This document shows positions 60,701 through 63,053 of a stretch of DNA of 64,000 nt, in pieces. The DNA comes from Atrina japonica. Lineage: Eukaryota; Mollusca; Bivalvia; Pterioida; Pinnidae. Each line of letters begins with the position of its first letter. The first letter of the stretch is position 1. The position numbers and the translations under genes are program-made. The notes beneath the pieces were generated by a model. It saw only the letters and a program-made list of their open reading frames with translations, did not search any database and was not told the DNA's origin. The DNA is taken from contig BROG01000347.1 of NCBI GenBank assembly GCA_030159075.1, positions 331,501 to 395,500 on the forward strand, read 5' to 3'.

Positions 60701-62193
60701 CCAATAACCTATACAGTCAAACTTGCCTTAGCGACCCCCTTCATATAATGACTTCTTGTCCATAACGACCGCATTTGAACCACCCACCCCTTGAGAATTA
60801 CTATATATTTATATGGTGACCACCTGCCTTGCGCGACGGAGACCGCTGTATTTTGTCCACTGGTAATTGTCCTACTTGCACAGTGACTGCTTACACACTT
60901 ACTACTCGTGGACAGGAGATAATTCTCGCAGGACAATTTGAGACCTAATCAACAACATGGCGCAATACACAATGTCTTGACAGTCACAACACATCTGGAG
61001 GTGTCAATTAACACCCTGGGTAGTAATTAGGCACCCAGACGTTCTTTATGACAGGGTGTTTTTACAACCAGGAACTAACAATCATTGCTGACTGATTGAT
61101 GTTTTGTTTTCGTTCATCAATTAATGACCTAAGTTTCTGGTGATGTTTACTTAATCGGCGAAAGACTAAGACTAAAAAGAAAAATTTCAGAAAGGACACA
61201 CCTTGTGACAAGGTGTTTTTACAAACAGGAGCATTTAAATATCATCACTGAACGATTGATGAGTTGTTTTCTTGTATTCTGGAATGCAATGAGGTAATTG
61301 TGTTTAAATTGAATAAAATTCATCTACAGACTTCCTCTGGTAAAAATCCAAGATGGCCACCTGTTGGCCATGTTGGATTCCGATCTTTCTGAAAATGTAA
61401 TATGTATAAGAAGACCTTAAGGGGAACCTTCATGTCAAATTTCAAGGAGATCCCTTTGGTCCTTTTTGAGAACTACCGGTAACAAGTAATGTTCAGGAAG
61501 GACGGACGAAGGACAGATGATGGACGGACAGCAGATGTAAAGCCATATGAATAGCCCACCACCTGTTGATGGTGGGCTAAAAATCAGACTGCACAGCAAA
61601 ACAACATCATGATGAGCAGAGAATGTAAACTGCTACAGCCTGTACAGTGTATAACATCACAAGGCAGCTTTGATGTTGCAGTATTGAAAGGATTAAACCA
61701 CAGATATAGAATGGTGTTTTGTGACACTAGGCCTTTTTCTTCCAATTTTGCAAATATACCATTGATGACACAACTGAAAATTTTATTGTGAATTTGTGTG
61801 AAATAGGTGAGCTAAAAAGAATAAATATGTCATTTGAAGCACTTGCTAAAGTATCGTTTATGAACAAATTCCATTTTCATTTGCTACCTTTGTCAATATG
61901 AGGAATACAAAATTTGGAGAAATTTTATTGTTGATTCATGAGAAGGTTACCTGATGGTTACCTGGTTGTATTTTTACCTGTTTGTCCTGGTTTGTACATT
62001 GGTCGATCTGTCTGTATCAGCGTGATTTCTCTTCCTGAGGACTTAAGAACCTGTATATTGGTTTTGTACTCCTTCTCTAAGACCTCTAAGCTATCCACAC
62101 CTGGGAGCTTGATTTTCCTAAATTGAGACACAGTCATGGAATAGAAACCTACATTTTTTGGCGCTTTCATCTCAAAACAACTACTGAATTTCC
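620..62193 (-). CDS. Thioester-containing protein (alpha-2-macroglobulin/C3/CD109 superfamily) with inserted VWC modules; partial at both ends, 29 exons
   Basis: This single spliced gene covers the window. TEPs are secreted or membrane-anchored proteins of innate immunity that trap proteases or bind covalently to targets through an internal Cys-Gln thioester. What shows it: the MG2 signature QTDRPMYKPGQT at 61978-62193, a TEP-type MG5 segment IPISAVMAPDARILLYYV at 27.9 kb, the MG6 end PETWLWEL at 20.1 kb, FQPFFLSFTLPYSAVRGE at 19.6 kb, and the thioester PYGCGEQN at 6.2 kb. All 29 exons have AG/GT borders and compatible phases, giving about 1,425 residues without a stop. C3-like RRRR processing is not visible between the MG6 halves, which favours an A2M/CD109-like chain over C3. 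Unusual: VWC modules lie inside MG5. The N-terminal start and C-terminal receptor-binding domain are outside the window. Family call is firm; subfamily (CD109-like versus insect-type TEP) is not settled. Confidence 0.95.
780..2040. other. Intron segment, degenerate dispersed repeat
   Basis: No exon seen. About 1230-1910 is a decayed member of the dispersed family ('aagaagttgaaa', 'acagacaaaag', 'ctcagataactta' at the end). Confidence 0.5.
2041..3582 (-). repeat. 60/70-bp tandem array built from the 3' end and donor of exon 3583-3905
   Basis: About 23 units in two length classes (~60 and ~70 bp). On the minus strand each unit holds AATGTTAGAGGCAGGAATAC then CTTGGGATGTAAGT, a close copy of the exon end (TTAGAGGCAGG...GGGAT|GTAAGC). 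About 19 units keep an intact GTAAGT. The units nearest and farthest from the exon are the most degenerate. Confidence 0.92.
3583..3905 (-). CDS. TEP exon: thioester domain helices; 3' end copied into a tandem array
   Basis: 323-base exon, acceptor CCTCCAG, donor GAT|GTAAGC. It reads GYQRQLRYRHSDGSYSAW, MWLTAFVVKCFGQARKY, YTHSYYLKGG and ALMTAFVMIAMLEAGVPRD, the alpha-alpha barrel after GCGEQ. Aligning on KGG, the position that is His in C3 and CD109 and Asn in A2M is Ser here, with His one residue earlier. The last ~30 bases and the donor recur about 20 times just downstream (2041-3582). Phase 1 to 0. Confidence 0.96.
3906..6136. other. Intron with dispersed-repeat fragment
   Basis: No exon seen. 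About 4996-5470 carries a copy of the dispersed family, starting near acaaacaagaggcccaatgg. An AT-rich stretch with repeated 'tcatgaga' words lies around 4620-4800. Confidence 0.5.
6137..6313 (-). CDS. TEP exon: thioester site
   Basis: 177-base exon, acceptor TTGAAAG, donor GTTG|GTAAGT. It reads GDVMGPALANLQDLVRMP, then YGCGEQNAASFSPNIFVL and QYFNKTNQ. The Cys and Gln of GCGEQ form the intramolecular thioester; both and the surrounding P-Y-G-C-G-E-Q-N are intact, so the site should be able to form. Phase 1 to 1. Confidence 0.97.
6372..8290. repeat. 39-bp tandem array
   Basis: Two units at 6372-6450, a gap, then a long near-perfect array from about 6815. The unit is ~39 bp (key words ctggtctcacagtcagg and tacctgtattaagatatca) with a few 36-37-bp variants. 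A multiple of three without stops, it gives long ORFs on both strands, which are artefacts. Diverged copies recur near 9118-9185. Confidence 0.93.
8291..9299. other. Intron spacer
   Basis: No exon seen. It contains only two diverged copies of the neighbouring 39-bp unit near 9118-9185. Confidence 0.5.
9300..10082. repeat. Compound tandem array next to the donor of exon 10090-10182
   Basis: Units of about 62 to 125 bp with the words tgacatcactagctgtcag, actgccagtatcta and caatgactgtcttacact. The last unit ends four bases from the exon's donor, so intron positions 5-12 (GTGTAAGA on the minus strand) are part of the repeat. Confidence 0.88.
10090..10182 (-). CDS. TEP exon: CUB segment before the thioester domain
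   Basis: 93-base exon, acceptor TTATCAG, donor ATAG|GTGAGT. It reads ESEGMIASGNIELPLPLN, then SVKDSARGIINVI, the 'L-P-x-x-x-V-x-x-S-x-R' strand before the thioester domain. A tandem array starts four bases inside the following intron. Phase 1 to 1. Confidence 0.92.
10784..10835 (-). CDS. TEP exon: CUB segment
   Basis: 52-base exon, acceptor ATTTACAG, donor CAG|GTATGT. It reads AEGIEKDYTYSSYICPS, a clear match to the family pattern 'A-E-G-x-E-x-x-x-x-x-S-x-x-I'. Phase 0 to 1. Confidence 0.92.
10836..13617. other. Intron with scattered repeats
   Basis: No exon seen. A ~40-bp motif (tctactgtccagaacatgt) occurs twice at 10855-10915 and about five times, diverged, at 12095-12305. About 12975-13412 is a copy of the dispersed repeat family, ending agccaggtgagctt. 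Confidence 0.6.
13618..13716 (-). CDS. TEP exon: MG7-CUB boundary
   Basis: 99-base exon, acceptor ATTTACAG, donor AAG|GTATAC. It reads AESIPDDGTCGNSVVSTE, then SDAVIRSLIIK, the 'D-x-V-x-R-x-L-x-V-K' strand that precedes 'A-E-G'. Phase 0 at both ends. Confidence 0.92.
13717..15217. repeat. 26-bp tandem array with flanking SINE-like fragments
   Basis: From about 13891 to 14945: units such as tctctcacacccagtcaa with ctctaaag, roughly 40 copies with variants (caattgtaaag, aatctactctaagg). Two SINE-head-like fragments (gaggccctgagtggttag, gaggcctccctggctgag) occur at 13858 and 14170. Confidence 0.88.
15218..15370 (-). CDS. TEP exon: end of MG7
   Basis: 153-base exon, acceptor ATCTACAG, donor TCA|GTAAGT. 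It reads MNITLQPSHDFRLENT, CICGGNSDSTTYYIVPY, then TLGKINITAS. The conserved 'C-x-C' and 'P-x-x-L-G-x-I-x-I-x-A' of MG7 are visible, plus sequon NIT. Phase 0 at both ends. Confidence 0.93.
15573..16133. repeat. 33/39-bp tandem array, left part
   Basis: Units read tcaacatttccatactgac with attatattatcaactacatg, some lacking 'attat'. The array is interrupted by the element at 16134-18135 and resumes at 18136-18185. Confidence 0.88.
16134..18135. mobile_element. 2.0-kb TIR element, non-autonomous, superfamily undetermined
   Basis: The ends are inverted: CAGACTTGCCAACC at 16134 and GGTTGGCAAGTCTG ending at 18135. It is flanked by a 6-bp direct repeat atatta (16128-16133 and 18136-18141), and the interrupted tandem array on both sides confirms the insertion exactly. 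No transposase is recognisable; ORFs inside are short. A near-perfect 38-bp inverted repeat sits at 16383-16470. Confidence 0.88.
18136..18189. repeat. 33/39-bp tandem array, right part
   Basis: It continues the 15573-16133 array after the TIR element (attatcaactacacgtcaac, atttccatactgac). Confidence 0.85.
18190..19457 (-). repeat. 62-bp tandem array built from the 3' end and donor of exon 19458-19686
   Basis: About 18 units of ~58-65 bp. On the minus strand each reads CATCACAGTGTTTAATTATA, TGCCACAGTGTCTAGTG|, then GTAAGTATCTCTACAGATCT. The part before the bar is the last ~37 bases of the exon, and GTAAGTATC is the real donor. About 17 units keep GTAAG; one has GTAAT near 18590. Confidence 0.95.
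19458..19686 (-). CDS. TEP exon: MG6 end and first half of MG7; 3' end copied into a tandem array
   Basis: 229-base exon, acceptor TTTTGTAG, donor GTG|GTAAGT. It reads RGELTINKELPDTITEW, NSVCLSPVDGIGISPVA, then FQPFFLSFTLPYSAVRGE and FNYMPQCLV, all diagnostic of MG6/MG7. Its last ~37 bases and the donor are repeated about 18 times immediately downstream (18190-19457). Use of any distal donor would add about 13 codons (VSISTDSLLHHSV) and then a stop. Phase 2 in, 0 out. Confidence 0.95.
20063..20195 (-). CDS. TEP exon: bait region end and MG6 return strand
   Basis: 133-base exon, acceptor TGTTTTAG, donor GTAGA|GTAAGT. It reads AYESQPMPMARENVLVGQ, then KKLRSFFPETWLWELETV. 'R-x-x-F-P-E-T-W-L-W' is near-invariant in the family, just after the bait. 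Phase 1 in, 2 out. Confidence 0.95.
20532..20616 (-). CDS. TEP exon: bait-region / MG6 segment
   Basis: 85-base exon, acceptor TTTCTTTCAG, donor TTTG|GTAAGT. It reads SSNLLVFSNVEIETRPC, then IKQEVSVITSF, equivalent to the 'G-L-x-V-x-T-x-x-x-x-x-x-x-x-C' strand of TEPs. Phase 0 to 1. Confidence 0.9.
20617..21563. repeat. 21-bp array and ~125-bp diverged repeats
   Basis: 20654-20847 holds about nine copies of a 21-bp unit (acaactagcactacaacatg). About 21050-21425 holds three diverged ~125-bp copies ('gatgactgaagt', 'ttacagaaactag', 'tgacagaaa'). No exon seen. Confidence 0.8.
21564..21631 (-). CDS. TEP exon: bait-region segment
   Basis: 68-base exon, acceptor TTTCAG, donor TCA|GTAAGT. It reads DPNVHYHGPSFDRNIVDA then LEAFS, which matches the 'D-A-x-x-A-F' helix found after the bait region start in TEPs. 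Phase 1 to 0. Confidence 0.88.
21699..23020. mobile_element. Dispersed repeat of the CACCTGAG...CTCAGGTG family
   Basis: It starts gatgggccttgacagtcacc and ends ttggctcaggtgactta. It contains three internal tandem ~150-bp blocks ('cttctttcacttttactcta', 'gataatgtcaaaaa'), then the common 3' part with 'gaccttgacctttgac' and 'gacgatcgcaataggtcacc'. No coding capacity. The class is unknown to me. Confidence 0.7.
23243..23555 (+). mobile_element. tRNA-derived SINE
   Basis: The head has an A-box-like TGGCCAAGTGGTTGGAGC and a B-box-like GGTTCAAGCCC spaced as in a tRNA. A shared SINE body follows ('ctctcctccaccatttaaaa', 'ctggccgctacc'). Confidence 0.78.
23589..23682 (-). CDS. TEP exon: bait-region segment
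   Basis: 94-base exon, acceptor CTTGTAG, donor AAAG|GTAACA. It reads LYNKINKGWGYRYWYDNN, then EYCRKKVGDSRPK: Tyr/Trp-rich, then basic, as expected for the fast-evolving protease-sensitive bait region between the MG6 halves. Phase 0 to 1. Confidence 0.88.
24059..24208 (-). CDS. TEP exon: start of MG6
   Basis: 150-base exon, acceptor TTCTTTAG, donor AAA|GTAATC. It reads VNMKFSKASVKPGSQTT, then NGSLCSVAVVDKSIDLLK, the very conserved 'P-G-x-x-x-x-x-x-x-A-x-x-G-S-x-C-x-x-x-x-V-D-x-S' of MG6. Phase 0 at both ends. Confidence 0.95.
24209..27402. other. Large intron, no feature seen
   Basis: AT-rich with a poly-T run at 24730-24750. I see no exon, RNA gene or mobile element that I can name. Confidence 0.5.
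27403..27799. repeat. 49-bp tandem array
   Basis: Eight nearly identical units (ttgaccattcctctatatga, ttaattccttcagtggttaa, gtttagtta) starting about 75 bases inside the intron after exon 27874-28268. Confidence 0.93.
27874..28268 (-). CDS. TEP exon: VWC module 3 fused to second half of MG5
   Basis: 395-base exon (up to 401 depending on the acceptor). The first part is a VWC module with ten cysteines (VNCTDN...PCEQCFC...GTCCGFKC). After a Pro-rich linker (VPVPVPPTPQPRPPP) it becomes RVQLHIPISAVMAPD, ILLYYVKEDEETVATS and EKCLDNK, the standard end of MG5. So one exon holds the end of the insert and the resumed MG fold. The acceptor is a run of three consecutive NAG triplets. Donor AAA|GTAAGT; phase 1 in, 0 out. 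Confidence 0.94.
28583..28831 (-). CDS. TEP exon: VWC module 2
   Basis: 249-base exon, acceptor TTTTCCAG, donor CCAG|GTATGT, phase 1-1. It encodes a second full VWC module with ten cysteines (GSCVDF...PCKSCVC...GECCGFKC) and the same tail EEIQSPPPPP as module 1, so it is a tandem exon duplicate. A charged loop (EKERQGREES) distinguishes it from module 1. Confidence 0.93.
28902..29735. repeat. 36-bp tandem array between VWC exons (copy 1)
   Basis: Units read tccctagccaggcatgctga with atcagatatcagatgt and a variant attctgtttcagatatgaga. The near-identical array at 30719-31266 shows the array was duplicated together with the VWC exon. Confidence 0.92.
29736..30365. other. Duplicated intron block
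   Basis: It matches 31267-31815 closely ('actgctggcagtttcacatg', 'ccaaatagttctgg'). The block includes a dispersed-repeat fragment. No exon. Confidence 0.7.
30366..30648 (-). pseudogene. Frame-broken copy of the VWC exon
   Basis: This segment is nearly identical to the VWC exon at 28583-28831, including its acceptor (TTTTCCAG) and donor (GTATGTTGG), but it carries several small insertions. In the required phase it reads GNCVDFKGIEVYK and then stops (TGA) at codon 14. Two larger insertions, a 15-base and an 18-base piece near 30335-30390, repeat words found elsewhere in the same exon. Because neighbouring VWC exons are phase 1-1, skipping this copy leaves the frame intact. An assembly error in a repeated region is the main alternative. 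Confidence 0.8.
30719..31266. repeat. 36-bp tandem array between VWC exons (copy 2)
   Basis: Same unit as 28902-29735, starting at the same distance from the broken VWC exon as copy 1 does from VWC exon 2. Confidence 0.92.
31267..31815. other. Duplicated intron block
   Basis: Second copy of the block at 29736-30365, joined here to VWC exon 1. Confidence 0.7.
31816..32055 (-). CDS. TEP exon: VWC module 1
   Basis: 240-base exon, acceptor TTTTTCAG, donor CCAG|GTATGT; phase 1 at both ends, so it can be duplicated or skipped in frame. It encodes one complete VWC module with ten cysteines in the standard spacing: C; C-x2-C-x-C; C; C; C; C-C-x2-C (ERCIDF...PCESCFC...GECCAFKC). A Pro-rich tail (EEIQSPPPPP) follows. 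VWC modules usually mediate protein-protein binding. Confidence 0.93.
32056..33450. other. Intron segment
   Basis: No exon seen. At 32400-32700 there are repeated short words (ccatagcaacaaaac, gaccaatcagaag) suggesting an old repeat. Confidence 0.4.
33451..34102. mobile_element. Short complete copy of the CACCTGAG...CTCAGGTG repeat
   Basis: About 650 bp from aaacaagaggcctaagaggg, with gctcacctgag just inside, to cttaggctcaggtgagctaa. The ends form an imperfect inverted repeat (CTCACCTGAG/CTCAGGTGAG). It is the cleanest copy in the window. Confidence 0.75.
34226..34265 (-). CDS. TEP micro-exon: linker before VWC modules
   Basis: 40-base exon, acceptor TTTAACAG, donor CAG|GTAAGC. It reads ALLPLTRPEKRDA. 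It is supported by exact phase fit (0 in, 1 out) between the linker exon and the first VWC exon. It has a dibasic KR, but not a full furin motif. Confidence 0.82.
34894..34970. repeat. Inverted repeat (hairpin)
   Basis: Arms atttatcagtccaaagaaac... at 34894-34925 and its inverse ...tctttggactgataaat at 34940-34970. Confidence 0.8.
35273..35423. mobile_element. Fold-back element, 151 bp
   Basis: Arms start ataacagtaacttgatc and end gatcaagttactgttat. Pairing continues inward through ccagatcacg/cgtgatctgg and gataggggca/tgcccctgtc. Typical of a small palindromic MITE. Confidence 0.82.
35590..36490. repeat. 37-bp tandem array with ~370-bp higher-order period
   Basis: Unit words: taccaggggtttatgatatg and gaccagtttaaatatgt. 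Variant units recur in the same order 370 bases apart (for example at 35629 and 36000, 35770 and 36140, 35919 and 36288). Confidence 0.9.
37580..37684. repeat. Inverted repeat (hairpin)
   Basis: Arms tatgcgaaaaaacagaaaaa and ttttctgttttttcgcata with cactca/tgagtg inside. Confidence 0.82.
37939..38051 (-). CDS. TEP exon: acidic/proline-rich linker
   Basis: 113-base exon, acceptor TTGATAG, donor GAG|GTAGGT. It reads EPPRPPIIIENNATLEAN, then TTDQSNPEPEPVDEAIIQPE. It is low-complexity and acidic, with sequon NAT; it matches no macroglobulin strand and looks like a flexible spacer before the VWC modules. Phase 1 in, 0 out. Confidence 0.88.
38355..38515. repeat. ~45-bp repeat, about 3.5 copies
   Basis: Words gattttacgtgattaattac and tctagacaatctaaatta repeat with changes in the intron after exon 38993-39128. 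Confidence 0.75.
38993..39128 (-). CDS. TEP exon: MG5, last part before the inserted modules
   Basis: 136-base exon, acceptor TTACACAG, donor CCTG|GTAAGT. It reads VMSGYEVVYTSHHSHHF, then KIHDAVDFDKV and EEYKPKPWWRP. The first strand continues MG5, as in 'Y-x-V-x-S-x-G-x-x-V'. The His-rich turn and the acidic-to-basic tail lead into a linker instead of the expected next MG5 strand. Phase 0 in, phase 1 out. Confidence 0.92.
39730..42458. mobile_element. Composite dispersed repeats of the CTCAGGTG family
   Basis: One head at 39730 (aaacaagaggcccatgggtg), a second at about 40426 (aaaagatgcccatttgggcc), and an end ctttgctcaggtgacctaat at 42458. The middle consists of ~150-bp diverged blocks ('aataagaaaatatatggttt', 'gaatgaccc'). 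Confidence 0.65.
42654..42869 (-). CDS. TEP exon: MG4-MG5 boundary and first strands of MG5
   Basis: 216-base exon, acceptor TTTTGTAG, donor ATG|GTGAGT. It encodes a Ser/Arg/Tyr-rich stretch (SDRHSLYQPRSSHFVRRW) and then SYIQIEDVPEPVKCGEK, LNLSVLYSTPPDTKYTFQIM: the family pattern 'C-G-x-x-L-x-x-x-V-x-Y-S-T'. Phase 0 at both ends. Confidence 0.93.
43293..43472 (-). CDS. TEP exon: MG4
   Basis: 180-base exon, acceptor TTTTATAG, donor AGT|GTAAGT. It starts VTATKPDGSPAVGELIEI and continues through NFTTDNDGKFSFAVENIP and NVTGFYIS, a typical MG4. Two sequons (NFT, NVT). Phase 0 at both ends. Confidence 0.93.
44319..45287. mobile_element. piggyBac-like non-autonomous element, copy 1 (969 bp)
   Basis: It is flanked by TTAA on both sides (44315-44318, 45288-45291), with termini CCCTTTCAATACGATAGTG and GTATTGAAAGGG. 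It contains a 104-codon ORF (44634-44948, +) rich in Asp/Ser/Glu, like the acidic N-terminus of piggyBac transposases, but no catalytic domain. TTAA targets are the piggyBac hallmark. Confidence 0.8.
45520..45635 (-). CDS. TEP exon: start of MG4
   Basis: 116-base exon, acceptor TTTTTCAG, donor CGC|GTAAGT. It reads GVILTGNSVGPKMSF, then YYKGVFPYRGR. 'YKGxFPYxGR' corresponds to the family motif F-K-P-G-x-P-Y-x-G at the MG4 start. Phase 1 to 0. Confidence 0.93.
46200..46877. mobile_element. Dispersed repeat fragment
   Basis: It ends attagctcaccttcacttca, tgaggtgagctaaaa, a variant of the family terminus. An internal ~75-bp duplication (ctatctagtgctattacttt...cctaacgtggtc) lies at 46395-46515. 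Confidence 0.55.
46919..47327. mobile_element. TIR-bounded element with a tRNA-like segment
   Basis: Ends: CCTATATTACCATTAT at 46919 and ATAATGGTAATCTAGG ending 47327. Inside, on the minus strand, about 47145-47226 looks tRNA-like (A box TAGCACAATTGGTAAAAGCG, B box GGTTCAATTCC). It lacks a convincing acceptor stem, so it is not called a tRNA gene. Confidence 0.6.
47438..47552 (-). CDS. TEP exon: end of MG3
   Basis: 115-base exon, acceptor TACTTAG, donor ACAG|GTACAT. It reads INGCQTFSLNSSEVF, then RYGQLQINATVTEYGTG, the last strands of MG3 ('A-x-V-T-E-x-x-T-G'). It holds two possible N-glycosylation sequons (NSS, NAT). Phase 0 to 1. Confidence 0.92.
47697..47790. repeat. Strong hairpin, 39-bp arms
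   Basis: Arms 47697-47735 and 47752-47790 (aatataacattcctgagagg / ...tcaggaatgttatatt) pair almost perfectly around a 16-base loop. Confidence 0.85.
48303..48423 (-). CDS. TEP exon: MG3
   Basis: 121-base exon, acceptor TGAAACAG, donor AGTG|GTAAGG. It reads KYTYGKPVKGTAEIKICYR, then a Tyr/Phe/Arg-rich loop (FGFYGRDRFKRP) and CAKLFLV. 'YTYGKPVKG' is a hallmark of MG3. Phase 2 to 0. Confidence 0.93.
49092..50796. mobile_element. Long copy of the CACCTGAG...CTCAGGTG repeat
   Basis: It starts aacaagaggcccaaggggcc with ttgctcacctagc and ends ttggccggtgagctaa. It contains four or more tandem ~165-bp blocks ('gaaataactcccataagg', 'ctgaacatttttgc'). Same layout as 21699-23020. No coding capacity. 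Confidence 0.72.
51035..51119 (-). CDS. TEP exon: start of MG3
   Basis: 85-base exon, acceptor TTTGTAG, donor GCCAA|GTAAGA. It begins VLPKFEVTINPPPFLLP and ends DGEICA, the canonical MG2-MG3 boundary. Phase 1 in, phase 2 out. Confidence 0.93.
51310..52045. repeat. 36/37-bp tandem array
   Basis: About 20 units: accatcccatacaagtgtta and caggaaaatcaaactct (one A fewer in some). All three plus-strand frames stay open in places, producing long artefactual ORFs. Confidence 0.93.
52862..52972 (-). CDS. TEP exon: end of MG2
   Basis: 111-base exon, acceptor TTTGTAG, donor TATG|GTGAGA. It reads GIASFEMPLSNEPPTGVW, then TIKATFDSVEKQTFEVKEY, matching the last MG2 strands and the E-x-x-V-L-P-K-F linker into MG3. 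Phase 1 to phase 1. Confidence 0.93.
52973..53594. other. Intron, no feature seen
   Basis: No exon or repeat recognised apart from an A/C-rich stretch near 53045-53100. Confidence 0.5.
53595..53667 (-). CDS. TEP exon: MG2
   Basis: 73-base exon, acceptor TACGTAG, donor AATG|GTACGT. It reads IPLVVVENPTGVRVMQW then RNEELKN, the usual 'P-x-G-x-R-x-x-Q-W' strand of MG2. Phase 0 in, phase 1 out. Confidence 0.93.
55190..55435. repeat. ~64-bp repeat, 3-4 copies
   Basis: Words caaatggattgttccaagga and acacatagaacgtgctcgtg repeat within the nested insertion. Confidence 0.8.
55645..56165 (-). pseudogene. Reverse transcriptase relic, Penelope-like
   Basis: Minus-strand translation gives KTYDFSTLYKTIPHKKLKER, KYTEVDIKNMLEFL, then in another frame VFQQTVGIPMGTNCAPLLAD and a YIDDV catalytic box. 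A frameshift near 55860 separates the parts, and both ends are missing. The GIPMGTNCAPLLAD block recalls RTs of Penelope-like elements. Family assignment is from memory. Confidence 0.7.
56544..56596 (-). CDS. TEP exon: MG2
   Basis: 53-base exon with acceptor TTTCAG and donor CCA|GTAAGTG. With the carried base it reads VKFRIMKLDKDFRPTLGP, the direct continuation of YKPGQT in MG2. Phase 1 in, phase 0 out. Confidence 0.93.
57081..57790. repeat. 21-bp tandem array
   Basis: About 33 units of acataattatgtaaccagaa c with variants (aacttgaac, aaccggaac) in a longer repeated order. Confidence 0.93.
58046..58246 (-). mobile_element. SINE copy, minus strand
   Basis: Read on the minus strand it begins gtggccaagtggttagtgca and ends with the shared body 'ctctcctccacaattaaaaa', 'ctggtagccatcattta'. 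Same family as 23243-23555, with a decayed B box. Confidence 0.68.
58958..59036 (-). mobile_element. SINE tail fragment, minus strand
   Basis: Minus strand 'ctctcctccgccattaaaac', 'tggccaccaccacacatg' matches the tail of the SINE family. Confidence 0.6.
59315..59815. repeat. 46-bp tandem array with two sub-types
   Basis: Five units of one type (gactttgacgttataggtgt) followed by six of another (gaccttgatcttacagaagt), sharing cagtgacatga and tcatcatt. The switch is abrupt near 59545. Confidence 0.9.
60022..61692. mobile_element. piggyBac-like element, copy 2, interrupted
   Basis: TTAA-flanked (60018-60021, 61693-61696), with termini CCCTTTCATTATGATAGTG and GTATTGAAAGGA, homologous to 44319-45287. 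Extra DNA of about 1 kb lies inside (about 60590 to 61578), starting at an internal TTAACCCTTATCCCGCC and including an inserted 'aagatggccacctgttggcc' repeat near 61350. Confidence 0.78.
61978..62193 (-). CDS. TEP exon: end of MG1 and start of MG2
   Basis: Acceptor TTTACAG and donor G|GTAAAAA; phase 1 at both ends. It encodes KFSSCFEMKAPKNVGFY, then a linker, then ITLIQTDRPMYKPGQT, the strongly conserved start of MG2 in the A2M/TEP family (compare the general pattern Q-T-D-x-x-x-Y-K-P-G-Q-T-V). Confidence 0.92.
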
Positions 62194-62311
62194 CTGTAAA
62201 GAAGAAACAAAAATAAAATCAAAGAATTGAAAGTCCTGAAAGGCAGTCCTTTGTCAATTCTGAATTTGTGAATTTATAAAAGAATATATATCTGTACGTA
62301 CATGCACTTAC

Positions 62312-62343
62312 TGTTTAACCTGGGAATATACATCCTTGATCTA
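62312..62343 (-). CDS. Possible small MG1 exon (tentative)
   Basis: A 29- or 32-base segment lies between an AG (TTTTAG or TTTTAGTAG) and a good donor (ACA|GTAAGTG). Read in the phase needed by the next exon it gives SRMYIPRLN followed by R at the junction. Length and fit are too small to be decisive, and it may be chance. Confidence 0.35.
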
Positions 62344-62515
62344 CTAAAATCAGAAATTAGTATAGGCTGTCGTTTACCATGGTACATCTTTAAACCAAAA
62401 CATTTATTTGAAATATAAGAAATTAGTGCATGTTTATTTTTGATTATGCATCAGTAGAAATTTATACATTTTATGATATGTTTACACTGTCATTGCAAAA
62501 CAGCAGACATACAGA

Positions 62516-63053
62516 GTTGGACTTAGATTTAGATGTACAGTCATGGGACATATATATTTGTCACTTATGTTATTTTCTTCTTTGTTTTATATACAACCAA
62601 TAATTTTTAAATGCTGGTAAAATCCAGAATTTTACAAATTTGTACAAATTTATGGTAGATCTAGGACAATTTCATATTTCTTAAACATATATGCATTTTT
62701 AAATTATTTTGTTTATTTACAGAAATGACAGTATATTTCTCACCGAATAATTTTGTAAATTCTGTAATTATTCTTTCAGTCTAATGAAATATGTCAAAAT
62801 TTACCTGAAGTAATTTCATCCTCTACAGAATCATTATTTTCTCAAAATAAACAAAGTAAATCTAAATTTCAAAATGATTAAAAAAAATTAATTCAATTTC
62901 CTTCAATTAAACTTAAAATATTTGAAAATATTGCTTAAATTAGTGGATTCTGTGTGCATTTAAACATTGTTGGTTTTATATAAAACAAAGAAGAAAATGA
63001 CATAAGTGAAAATATTTATGTCCCATGGTTGTAGATCTATCACGACTTTCAAC
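62516..63053. mobile_element. Large diverged fold-back (palindromic) element, ~540 bp
   Basis: Outer arms: catgggacatatatatttgt plus cacttatgttattttcttct on the left and the inverse agaagaaaatgacataagtg, aatatttatgtcccatg on the right. Weaker pairing continues inward. Confidence 0.75.
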
